A stretch of 64,000 nucleotides of DNA from Phycisphaerales bacterium (GTDB lineage Bacteria > Planctomycetota > Phycisphaerae > Phycisphaerales > UBA1924): assembly GCA_022072615.1 (NCBI GenBank), contig JAJVHS010000052.1, forward strand, positions 1 to 64,000, written 5' to 3'. Below the pieces are notes generated by a model that saw only the letters and a program-made list of their open reading frames with translations, did no database searches and was not told the DNA's origin. Positions 9,451-17,489 of the stretch are shown here, one piece after another (position 1 is the stretch's first letter; each line of letters starts with the position of its first letter). Position numbers and translations under genes: made by a program.

Positions 9451-10181
9451 TTAGGCCCGCCTGTCCAGCAACCGCTTGCCCTCGTATTTGATCTCGTCGC
9501 TCCGCTGCGGGATGACCTGCACGATGGCGCGGCGTTCGAGCCAGGCACGCACCTTCGGGTAGCTGTACCCCTTGTCGCCGGCGACCTTCAGCGGCCAGCC
9601 CGTCCACCGGGGCGGACGCACCTTCTCCATCAGCTCGACGAACGCCTTGCTCTCGTGGGCCTGGCCCGCGGTGACGACGGCGGCCAAGGGAAGGGCGTTG
9701 CCGTCAACGACCAGGTGGAACTTTGATCCCCACCCGCCTCGGCTGCGACCCAGCGCGTGGTCATGGTGTTTCCCTGCGAGTTCTTCGCTTTTTTCGAAGC
9801 ACCGGCGGCCGCGCGGGAGGCACGCACGCTGCTGCCATCCACGCACCACAGGTCCCAGTCGATGTACCCGTCCTTGTCTAGGCGGATCCGCAGCGCCTTG
9901 AGCACGCGGTCGAACGTGCCGTCCTTGCGCCAGCGGTTGAAGCGGTGGTACACGCTGCCCCACTTGCCGTAACGCTCGGGCAGGTCACGCCACGGCGAGC
10001 CGGTGCGCAGGACCCACAGGATCCCGTCGAACATCAGCCGGTGGTCGTTCCACTTCCCGCCGCGTTTCTGCGTCGGGAGCAGGGGCTCGATCAACCGCCA
10101 CTGCGCCTCGTTGAGATCACCACGACCCTGCTTGCGTCCGGCTGCCGGCATCGCTGGCCTCCTTGCCCGATGCCAGATCAT
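9451..10181 (-). mobile_element. IS5-family (IS427-like) transposase in two overlapping frames joined by a -1 frameshift; C-terminus missing
   Basis: Frame 1 (10181->): LNEAQWRLIEPLLPTQKRGGKWNDHRLMFDGILWVLRTGSPWRDLPERYGKWGSVYHRFNRWRKDG; frame 2: KFHLVVDGNALPLAAVVTAGQAHESKAF...KVAGDKGYSYPKVRAWL. Frames switch at the A6 run (T6 on + strand, 9789-9794). ORF stops at ...YEGKRLLDRRA, before the usual NVxERxxGWLKE region. Confidence 0.85.
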
Positions 10182-10447
10182 CCCACGCAGACAGCCCCCG
10201 CGCCACTCTCACGCCATACACGATCTCATCCCGCCCGCGCCGAACGTGCGCCGTACAAAGGATCCGTCAGACAGAGCCTAGTAGTTCATAACTCTCGGAA
10301 CCTCCCCTCGATCGATATCGCGCTGGAAGGTGGCGTTACCTGAATCATCGGCGAGAACAACACCGGCAACGGGGCGTACCCAATGTGCTAAATCGGTGCA
10401 AATTGCAGGGGCGACCTCCGAGATGAAACGATGCCTATCGTGTGGCT

Positions 10448-10654
10448 ATGGCTAAGAAACCAAGCAATCACGGAAAGCCCATCACGCGTGCGGTCGTCAA
10501 GCAGGTACGTCAGCTCGCAAACGAGAATACGCCTACTCGAGTGATTGGCTTGAAGACCGGTCGGACGGAAGCCTCAGTGAGAGCGATCGCTACTACGAAC
10601 GACATCTCGTTGAAACCAACGAATCAGCGACCATACAACCGTCGTGCAAAGTGA
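10448..10654 (+). CDS. Small conserved hypothetical protein (~68 aa)
   Basis: MAKKPSNHGKPITRAVVKQVRQLANENTPTRVIGLKTGRTEASVRAIATTNDISLKPTNQRPYNRRAK; reminiscent of short SLKPTNQxPYNRR bacterial proteins. Confidence 0.6.
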   Translation: MAKKPSNHGKPITRAVVKQVRQLANENTPTRVIGLKTGRTEASVRAIATTNDISLKPTNQRPYNRRAK

Positions 10655-10659
10655 CTTGA

Positions 10660-10965
10660 CGACGGGGGGGCTTCATCCACCCTCACGCTCATCACCAGCC
10701 CGTGGCGGTTCTCGGTGACCGCGTGCCCGCTGTGGCACAGGAACGCGCCGACGCCGTCGCCCTTCCTGTACAGCTTCGCCTCGGGGTCGGTGGTGCTGCG
10801 GTGCGTGGCGTTGGTGCGACGCTCGCCCCTTGAAGTCGACGCTCGGGGTGCCGCCTCCACCCGATGCGTCGTCATCGCGTTCGTTCTTCGACGCTTTCTT
10901 CTCAATCTTCTTCAGGCTCTTGAGGTTGGTGAAGCAGGCCATCGAGGCGGGCGAGGAGCACTTCA
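10660..10965 (-). pseudogene. Decayed IS5-type transposase fragment
   Basis: Minus-strand SLKKIEKKASKNERDDDASGGGGTPSVDFKG in one frame continues as ERRTNATHRSTTDPEAKLYRKGDGVGAFLCHSGHAVTENRHGLVMSV in another, matching the common transposase core (DFKGxxRxNxTHxSTTDPEAxLYRKG...MENRxGLV). Confidence 0.7.
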
Positions 10966-11186
10966 CGCGGCAACGGCGGAGACCAGCTGCTCAGCCACGA
11001 CGTCGTTCTTGCGTCGGCCGCGTCGACGTCACGGTCGTGACGCAGAGTGTCCCCCAGGTCGTTGTGCGGGTCGTGGCCGCCCGTGTCGATGAGCAGGTCC
11101 TGGTCCTGGAGGTGGTCCCGGTCTGACGAAGGGAGGTGCCAAGAGAGCTCGGGAGCGGGCATCAATGGGTGGTCAAACTCGGTGTC

Positions 11187-11227
11187 GCACACACGGCCCG
11201 GGGGCCCGTGGGTCCCCGGGGCGGTGT
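11187..11227. terminator. Strong imperfect stem-loop just downstream of the minus-strand nucleotide operon
   Basis: GCACACGGCCCGGGGGCCC-GTG-GGTCCCCGGGGCGGTGTGC; no clear U-tract. Confidence 0.4.
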
Positions 11228-11238
11228 GCTTCGGGGGT

Positions 11239-12369
11239 TCAAGAGCCCTGTACATCGGTGGAGACGCGATTGCGGGTATCGGCTGGAATTTGATCTGCTT
11301 CGAGCGAGTTCCGCGTAGTGGCGTCGGACCGCCATGTCGACTGCGCCTGCTGCCCACCCTCCCGTCCGGGCCGCTGTCGGCCAACGCGGGCGAACCATCT
11401 GTTCCAAAGAAACGCCAGGAGCCGGTCCTCACACTGTGCAGCGTGGACGGCGGCCTCCTCGGCCCAGCCATGACGCCGGGCATCTTCGGCAGCAAGTACC
11501 CAGTAGATTGCTTCCAGAGGTGGCGGCAGTGATGGGCTCCGGGTGGTGCGAGGCTTGCGCTGGTTCACTCCGCGTACGAGATCGCTCGCGGCTTTGGCCA
11601 ACGCGTTCCAGCCTGTCTGACTCTCTCGCCAGGATAAACGAATATCCATCCCGCGCGGCGGCTTCGGTGCCTTGTTTGCAACATTCAGTTTCGCAAGATC
11701 GTGTCCGTAGGCGTGGAGGCTGTTGACCACATGAACATACCGCCCGACATCCACGCCCATCCATCCTGCTAACACTTCCTGGAGGTACGTAAACTGCACT
11801 GCGTTGTGCGGGAACCCCAAGAAGATATCGTTGCTGCGGCAGATCTGCATCCACTCCAGACGCCCATTGATCATTCGAAGACATGACAGGACGTTACAGG
11901 GGATGTCTCCCGCGCGGGGCCTGCCCGTTGCGAACGGGAGGTCGGTGGTGGGAGACCAGATCGAGAGCACTACTTGCCGCGAGCTGGGATTCCGATCCAA
12001 TACACGCCTAGCGCGGTCAAGCTGGTCCACACCGAACTGCCCGCGAAGCCTCTTGCCGTAAGCCCCGTGCGCATCGCCGCTCGTGCCCACGAACTTGGGG
12101 TACTGTCGGTTCCAGTGCCGGAGGAACGCAACGTCATTGCGGCCGGCCAGAATCCACACGACCTCGGCCAGAGCAAACGCCACGTTCAGAGCAGGGATGC
12201 GAGAGATCACCCAACGCTGTCGTGGGTCCTTTAGCTCAAGAGCACAGTGGAGCAGCTCGCGAGTACGTCCACCGCGCGACTCGGTTTCGACGGATTCGTC
12301 AACGCAAAGCAAAGCGGTTGTCGCCTTCCTCCATGCACCATCCGCGGATGTTGACGAGAAGACCCTCAT
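11239..12369 (-). CDS. Thymidylate synthase-superfamily protein (TS-like 2; candidate dUMP hydroxymethylase-type)
   Basis: DQLDRARRVLDRNPSSRQVVLSIWSPTTD...GDIPCNVLSCLRMINGRLEWMQICRSNDIFLGFPHNAVQFTYLQEVLAGWMGVDVGRYVHVVNSLHAYGHDL: TS fold with PC active-site motif. ATG at 12369 overlaps the upstream stop (ATGA). Confidence 0.8.
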   Translation of the reverse strand: MRVFSSTSADGAWRKATTALLCVDESVETESRGGRTRELLHCALELKDPRQRWVISRIPALNVAFALAEVVWILAGRNDVAFLRHWNRQYPKFVGTSGDAHGAYGKRLRGQFGVDQLDRARRVLDRNPSSRQVVLSIWSPTTDLPFATGRPRAGDIPCNVLSCLRMINGRLEWMQICRSNDIFLGFPHNAVQFTYLQEVLAGWMGVDVGRYVHVVNSLHAYGHDLAKLNVANKAPKPPRGMDIRLSWRESQTGWNALAKAASDLVRGVNQRKPRTTRSPSLPPPLEAIYWVLAAEDARRHGWAEEAAVHAAQCEDRLLAFLWNRWFARVGRQRPGREGGQQAQSTWRSDATTRNSLEADQIPADTRNRVSTDVQGS

Positions 12370-13469
12370 TGTGCGATTGCGGCAACCTGCGCTGCAACTC
12401 TGTCGTTGATACCCCACTTAGGTGGAAACCAGAGCGTGATCGACTGCGGCCTAGCCTTGAAGATCTGCTTGATCCGAGTGCGTCCGCTGTGGCCGCTCAC
12501 CTCTGGATGTCGGACGCGGGCGTACTTATCAACCTCGCAGAAGAGGTTCTGACAGTCGATCAGTTTGAGGGGACGCCCTCCGAGCGGTTCGAAGACAAGC
12601 CCGCGCTCCTCGAATTCCTGCTGCTGGCGATCAGCCATTACCTTGATAATTTCGGCCTCTGATAGACCACCGCGATCGACAAAACACTTCGCGATGCCAT
12701 CCCGCGCTCCAGGCCCAGGCACGACGAAGGACCCCTCGTCGAAGTCGATTATCGTGGAGTAGTTCAGATCGATCGCGAGCTGGAATGCGAGGAATGGACC
12801 GAGCGTGGGATACGAGCGGAGAAGCTCGTACACGGCCGCGAGGGACCTTGCCCGGTCGAGATGGGTAGTCAGGCGATCTCGCATCATGTATTCAATCAGG
12901 GCTAAATGGTTCCGGTGTTTCTCCGAAGCTCCGAAAGCCGAGCTCCCCGAGGGCATGATGTATGCGGCCGAGTAGATCACCACCCCCAATCCTCGTGCCT
13001 TCGACAGTACGTCCGCATAGCGTCGCGCATTGAATCGAGCCCAAGTCGGAACACCGAGCTTGGCTACAAGCAATTCCCAGGTCTCGATCTTGTTGAACAG
13101 CTTGAAGAGCAAGATGCGGAAGGCGACCTCCTCCGCAATCTGGCTGCCGTCGTAGATGACATTTCGAATGAGATATTGGCTTACACGATCAGCTGCCCGG
13201 TAGGCGTTGGTGAACCGATGTTTCCTCAGGATCCAGTCTGTCGTCCAGGGCGCGGAAAGGCCTCGGACGCGTCGCAGCAGCATTGCCTGACGTTCGGTAG
13301 CGAAACGCCAGTACGTGTCGTATACGGCGGACGGCTTCGCCGGGTCGAGTCGAGAGAAAACAAGGAGTCTGCGTGAACTGGGCGATGGTCCGGCACTGCG
13401 TGTGCGCGGAGAGCGTACGGTGCCGCCGCGAGAAAAGGACGAGTGGGGAAATGGGATGGCCATTGTCAT
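12366..13469 (-). CDS. 5-hmdU DNA kinase helical-domain (HMUDK_hel-like; formerly 'alpha-glutamyl/putrescinyl thymine pyrophosphorylase') protein
   Basis: VYDTYWRFATERQAMLLRRVRG...PWTTDWILRKHRFTNAYRAADRVSQYLIRNVIYDG...EEVAFRILLFKLFNKIETWELL. ATGA overlap with the preceding kinase gene. Confidence 0.75.
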   Translation of the reverse strand: MTMAIPFPHSSFSRGGTVRSPRTRSAGPSPSSRRLLVFSRLDPAKPSAVYDTYWRFATERQAMLLRRVRGLSAPWTTDWILRKHRFTNAYRAADRVSQYLIRNVIYDGSQIAEEVAFRILLFKLFNKIETWELLVAKLGVPTWARFNARRYADVLSKARGLGVVIYSAAYIMPSGSSAFGASEKHRNHLALIEYMMRDRLTTHLDRARSLAAVYELLRSYPTLGPFLAFQLAIDLNYSTIIDFDEGSFVVPGPGARDGIAKCFVDRGGLSEAEIIKVMADRQQQEFEERGLVFEPLGGRPLKLIDCQNLFCEVDKYARVRHPEVSGHSGRTRIKQIFKARPQSITLWFPPKWGINDRVAAQVAAIAQ

Positions 13470-14083
13470 GCCTCAATACGTCGGCGCTGTTGCCGCCAGG
13501 CGTTGACAATCTGCGCCGCCCGATCTTGGGGACTAACGTGTTGATCCAGAAACTGAATAATCCTGAACGTCTCGCGCAATGACGCGAGAAACCCGTCGTA
13601 TTGTGCTCGGACCAGTTGGAACTCTGCATTGGGCTCACCCACCGGTGGCGACAGGAAGACACAGGCCAGCGCTGGCGTCGTGAATGACCAGTGCTGTCTG
13701 GCTAGTTGCTCCAACAGGCCAAGCGTTGCCTCATCTACCCCCGTCACGCGTCCGTACACGATGGTCGACCACCAGAAACGGTCCATCACGACGGTCTCAC
13801 CAGCGTCGACTGCAGGGCGGATGTCTCGACTAATAGCATCGACATGCGCCGCCGCGTGGAGCAGCTGCAGACTCGTGGGGTGAAATCCGCTTAGAGCGTA
13901 GGAAGATGGTTCGTGGTGCAGTCTGTGCACGAGGTGGCCAAGAGTACCCGGCTTCGTCCCGGGAAAAGAGACGAGGCGCGCTCGCACGCCGGTGCGCTGA
14001 AGCTGGGTTAGCAGCGCCGAAGCGACGGTACTCTTGCCCGCTCCGTCGGGTCCTTCTAGTACAATGACGCGTCCGTCGCTCAT
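13466..14083 (-). CDS. Thymidylate kinase-like dNMP kinase
   Basis: MSDGRVIVLEGPDGAGKSTVASALLTQLQ P-loop; VVMDRFWWSTIVYG DRF/W motif; ATGA overlap at 14080-14083. Confidence 0.85.
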   Translation of the reverse strand: MSDGRVIVLEGPDGAGKSTVASALLTQLQRTGVRARLVSFPGTKPGTLGHLVHRLHHEPSSYALSGFHPTSLQLLHAAAHVDAISRDIRPAVDAGETVVMDRFWWSTIVYGRVTGVDEATLGLLEQLARQHWSFTTPALACVFLSPPVGEPNAEFQLVRAQYDGFLASLRETFRIIQFLDQHVSPQDRAAQIVNAWRQQRRRIEA

Positions 14084-14937
14084 CGCATACTTCCTGGCGC
14101 CGGGAGTTGAGTATCCCCTTCAGAAACTCCCGGGACCGCCATCAGGGCTTCGGCCAAACCAGCTACACGACCCTTGGGGATCCCGAGTCGTGCGAGCGCA
14201 ACGATAACCGTTACCCGGTGCAATTTCAGTCTCATCTCGTGAGCCATGAAGCCTGCCAGGTGGCACAATCCGAGGTAGTTGCCGTATCCACGATCAAAGA
14301 TGTATTCCGTGGGATAAAAGGCCGTCAGGCTGAAGCCCTCATCCGAATACCCGCAACTCACCTGCTGCAGGCAGGGGAAGCCGGCCCGTGAGGAACCTGT
14401 GTGGTCCTTGGCAGGGTCATAGATCCCCACCTGCAGGGCGCTTCGGCGCGTCGAGCCATCATCGCGCTCCCACCAACGGAGAATCTCCTCCAACTGATTG
14501 ACGCGACGGAATTCGAGTTCGGCGCCGTGCACACCGGTCGCATCGATCATGCGAGCGAAGTACGTTCCCTGCCTGTTGAGCCGCGACAGTTTCTTCAGCC
14601 GCGGCAGCACCTTGTTCAGATAGCGTTCGAACAGCTCGGAAGCCGGTCGCGGATTAGCTGGCGACCAACTGCCTCTGGGGAAGATCGTTCGGGCGGTATC
14701 TGCAACTGCCTGAACCTTTCGTTTCTGTTGGTTCCGATTGATCGTCTCAATCGCCGCGTCCAGAGCTATCCGAATTTGAGAGACCTCCATGGGATCGCCG
14801 GATTCATCGAAGTCGGTGATTGAGATCAGCTGCGGGCAGCTGAGCGCCGCCCCGGCCGCCGCCCGCACACGCAGGAATGCCTGCGCCCAAGCTGTGGATA
14901 GGTTCCCGCTTGGGACCACAAGAGAGCTACTCGTCAT
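14080..14937 (-). CDS. Thymidylate synthase-superfamily-like protein (TS-like 1, divergent)
   Basis: NQLEEILRWWERDDGSTRRSALQVGIYDPAKD...GFPCLQQVSCGYSDEGFSLTAFYPTEYIFDRGYGNYLGLCHLAGFMAHEM aligns by eye to TS RR/PC/GN..GL motifs. Start at MTSSSLVV (14937). Confidence 0.65.
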   Translation of the reverse strand: MTSSSLVVPSGNLSTAWAQAFLRVRAAAGAALSCPQLISITDFDESGDPMEVSQIRIALDAAIETINRNQQKRKVQAVADTARTIFPRGSWSPANPRPASELFERYLNKVLPRLKKLSRLNRQGTYFARMIDATGVHGAELEFRRVNQLEEILRWWERDDGSTRRSALQVGIYDPAKDHTGSSRAGFPCLQQVSCGYSDEGFSLTAFYPTEYIFDRGYGNYLGLCHLAGFMAHEMRLKLHRVTVIVALARLGIPKGRVAGLAEALMAVPGVSEGDTQLPAPGSMR

Positions 14938-15790
14938 CAGGATCCTCCAGATGGCGGTAGACGGCAGCACCCTCGTACTGCCGAGGCATCACGCGAAGAA
15001 ATGCACTCCAGTCATCACGCCACCGATCTGCCCGCGCCAAGCCGCGGCGCACCGCCTGCACGAGGACATGGGAATGCTCTCTGGCAATGACCCGAACGGC
15101 TCGCCCCTCTACCAAACATTCGGCCGGCAGGATGGCAAGGTCGCCAACGACAAGGTCAATCGCGCGATCGGACCAAAACCTGTCGGCTACAACCAGATCC
15201 TCAGCCACAGGTCTCCCGAGGATCCTCGCCCTGATATCCCTTGGCGCGACTCCGATGAGTCGGTCAAACACTTCGGGGGTGATGGCGCGGATCGTCCAGC
15301 GCAAGTGATGCACAAGAGCGCTGTAACCCACGCCAAGCTGGCCCGCCGCAATGAGGATCTGATCGGCATCGGGGCTCGAGATGTCCCAACTGCGAGCCCG
15401 GAAAGCCCTGGTCACAGCCGCCTGCGGCATCAGCAGGTGCGCAGCAAACATGTCCGCCAGGGTTTCATCCGGATCAGTGTCCATGCCGCTCCGACTCTCG
15501 ACATACTCATCAACGCGAGAGCCGTGCCCAAATATGTGATGGCCGAGCTCGTGTGCGCCGGTAGAATTTTGAAAGCCAGAAGGCCTGTCCGAGCCAATCA
15601 CGATCATCGGAGTAGGTGGACCCGAGTACATTCCGGCGAGACTGGGCAACGGCATGAACCAGACTTCCACATCCAGTAGCGCCGCCAAATCGAGCACGCT
15701 CAGCGCGTGATCCATCGGAATGCCGGCACGCTTACGTACTTCCATCGCGCGACGCAGCGCGAGCCGTGCTGAGTCGAGTGCGAGCTTCAT
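14927..15790 (-). CDS. ImmA/IrrE-family metallo-endopeptidase
   Basis: Zn motif HELGHHIFGHG; DETLADMFAAHLLMPQAAV typical of the family; ATGA overlap with the XRE gene. Confidence 0.92.
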   Translation of the reverse strand: MKLALDSARLALRRAMEVRKRAGIPMDHALSVLDLAALLDVEVWFMPLPSLAGMYSGPPTPMIVIGSDRPSGFQNSTGAHELGHHIFGHGSRVDEYVESRSGMDTDPDETLADMFAAHLLMPQAAVTRAFRARSWDISSPDADQILIAAGQLGVGYSALVHHLRWTIRAITPEVFDRLIGVAPRDIRARILGRPVAEDLVVADRFWSDRAIDLVVGDLAILPAECLVEGRAVRVIAREHSHVLVQAVRRGLARADRWRDDWSAFLRVMPRQYEGAAVYRHLEDPDDE

Positions 15791-16131
15791 CGCACGGCGT
15801 CCTTCTTCTTAACAATGTTCAAGAGCCGGATGACACGTTGGAGATCATCGGGCGCGAGCTTCGAAAGTTCTTTGGCCGCCAACTCGATCTGTGGGTCGAC
15901 AGAAGTGGACTCGGTGGACTTCGTCAACCATGCGATCGAGACTCGATAGTGACCGGCCAACAAAGACAGCTCTTCCGCCGACACGCGCCGTTGGCCTGCC
16001 TCGATCTGGCTTACTGTGGGCCGGTGCCAGTGCATGAGCTTGGCCACCTGACCTTGACTCAGCCCCGCCTGTTCCCGCGCAGCCCTGAGGCGCTTCGCGA
16101 TCTGATCTCGAATGGACTCGGCATCATTCAT
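15787..16131 (-). CDS. XRE-family HTH transcriptional regulator
   Basis: RLRAAREQAGLSQGQVAKLMHWHRPTVSQIEAGQRRVSAEELSLLAGHYRVSIAWL. Start MNDAESIRDQ (16131). Confidence 0.92.
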   Translation of the reverse strand: MNDAESIRDQIAKRLRAAREQAGLSQGQVAKLMHWHRPTVSQIEAGQRRVSAEELSLLAGHYRVSIAWLTKSTESTSVDPQIELAAKELSKLAPDDLQRVIRLLNIVKKKDAVR

Positions 16132-16420
16132 GGGCGACCCCCAAGTTGGCGCCTGCCTGCACGCGCTCCTGAACCCACCTTTGGAGTTCAGCCAGAGTGC
16201 GCATGCGCTTCCCCGTGTCGTGAAGAATGGGATTGAACTCGGGCTCCACTGTGATTCCCAGCCGGGCCTCCAGGTCGCATGCCAGCTCGACCCCGTCCTG
16301 GCTGCACAACCCAGCGGCGTGGAGGTTTGTATCAGCTCCGATCTTCCCATGCATGTTGGCCCGAACCAGTAGTTCGTGAACGATCTGCTCCACGACGGTG
16401 TCCACTTTTCTTGGCGTCAT
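16124..16420 (-). CDS. Acyl/peptidyl carrier protein-like small protein
   Basis: GLCSQDGVELACDLEARLGITV aligns without gaps to the ACP core GADSLDxVELxxxLEexFgi; flanking helices VEQIVHELLV and TLAELQRWVQ. Start MTPRKVD (16420). Confidence 0.55.
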   Translation of the reverse strand: MTPRKVDTVVEQIVHELLVRANMHGKIGADTNLHAAGLCSQDGVELACDLEARLGITVEPEFNPILHDTGKRMRTLAELQRWVQERVQAGANLGVAHE

Positions 16421-16429
16421 CGCAGTTCC

Positions 16430-16446
16430 TTTCGTACGGTACAAAA
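16430..16446 (-). promoter_or_regulatory. 17-bp near-perfect palindrome TTTTGTACCGTACGAAA (candidate XRE operator)
   Basis: Arms TTTTGTAC / GTACGAAA (7 of 8 symmetric) around a central C, between the -10 element and the carrier-protein start. Confidence 0.6.
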
Positions 16447-16474
16447 ATCTTACCGCACCGATCGGACGGGTCAA
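16447..16474 (-). promoter_or_regulatory. sigma70-like promoter TTGACC-N16-TAAGAT
   Basis: Minus strand: TTGACC (16474-16469), 16 nt, TAAGAT (16452-16447). -35 overlaps the stop codon of the upstream dCTP-deaminase-like gene. Confidence 0.5.
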
Positions 16475-17337
16475 CCCCCCGAGGGGTTCGGCACCGTGGA
16501 CGCAGGAGACGTTCCCGGCGGAGGAACGGGAGGCGGCGAACCGGCAGATGTCGCTGCCGGCTGCGGAGTCCCGATGGTGGGGCCGGGAGGCAGGGAGCCG
16601 GTTTGACCTGGACTTGGTGTCGACCCGGCTGAAGTTGGTTCCTTCGAGGGAACAACCCAGTCACCTAAGCGCTGACCGAGCCTGCTCCACGGGAAGCCCT
16701 CCAAAATCAGAGTCACCGCCGCAACCAAGAGGGCTGCAAGCAAACCGATGACCACCATCTTCAGTTCCTTGACCTTGTCGATCTCGTGCTTGATGTGTTG
16801 CTGCACATCGTCGATTTTCTTCTGCAGGTCCGCTGGTGAGACACCGGGCGTTGTGAGCTTGCCAATCAGGTCGGCGGGAATGGAACTCATTCGAGCACGT
16901 GGACCGGAATAGGGGTCCGGGACCTCGTCCATGTCCGCCAGCCACAGGAGGAAGAGCGCGTCACCGCTTTGAAGCGGTTGTGGGACTACGCCGGCGTTGA
17001 ACACCGTGAAGACCAGCCGACCCGTGAAACCCGGATCAACATGAAAACCAGAGACATTCACTAGGCCCGGTAGCTTGACTGAAGACTTCAAGGAAATCAG
17101 CCCTACGGCATTGTGTGGGATCGAGACGAACTCCTTGGTCAGGAGCAGGGCGGTGGCGCCAGGTGGAATCGTTACCAGCTCACCATCGTTGAGCCGTTGC
17201 TTCTGCCTCTCGCCCGACAGGTATGCTTCATGTCCGAGCGAGAGCTCATACGATCCCTGCTTCACACGCGCGGGATCTCCGTCCGGCACGATCTGGGAGA
17301 GCGTTTTGCGAAATCGTTCGGTTCCCCAGAATGACAT
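16471..17337 (-). CDS. dCTP deaminase/dUTPase-fold domain protein with C-terminal TM helix and Pro-rich tail
   Basis: VGLISLKSSVKLPGLVNVSGFHVDPGFTGRLVFTVFNAGVVPQPLQSGDALFLLWL; TM MVVIGLLAALLVAAVTLIL. Confidence 0.8.
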   Translation of the reverse strand: MSFWGTERFRKTLSQIVPDGDPARVKQGSYELSLGHEAYLSGERQKQRLNDGELVTIPPGATALLLTKEFVSIPHNAVGLISLKSSVKLPGLVNVSGFHVDPGFTGRLVFTVFNAGVVPQPLQSGDALFLLWLADMDEVPDPYSGPRARMSSIPADLIGKLTTPGVSPADLQKKIDDVQQHIKHEIDKVKELKMVVIGLLAALLVAAVTLILEGFPWSRLGQRLGDWVVPSKEPTSAGSTPSPGQTGSLPPGPTIGTPQPAATSAGSPPPVPPPGTSPASTVPNPSGG

Positions 17338-17438
17338 GACGATCCCTCTTGGTTAGGACGAGGCGAGGCGCTACGGACATACTCGGAGAAGCTTACCGGG
17401 TGCAGGCAGGCCGTGGGCACATAGTGATGCCGAAGAGA

Positions 17439-17460
17439 AACCCCGGCCTTGGCCGGGGTT
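17439..17460 (-). terminator. Rho-independent-like terminator of the HARE-HTH gene
   Basis: Minus strand AACCCCGGCCAAGGCCGGGGTTTCTCTT hairpin. Confidence 0.65.
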
Positions 17461-17489
17461 GATTTCGATCGCAGGATGGTGACCGTCGA

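Noticed and set aside
7495-10181. OLD nuclease plus neighbour as a two-gene Gabija system
   Set aside because: No UvrD-like helicase ORF next to the nuclease; the adjacent ORFs are transposase.
10715-11126. + strand ORFs at 10715-11092 and 10830-11126
   Set aside because: Complement of a decayed minus-strand transposase whose motifs are recognisable across a frameshift.
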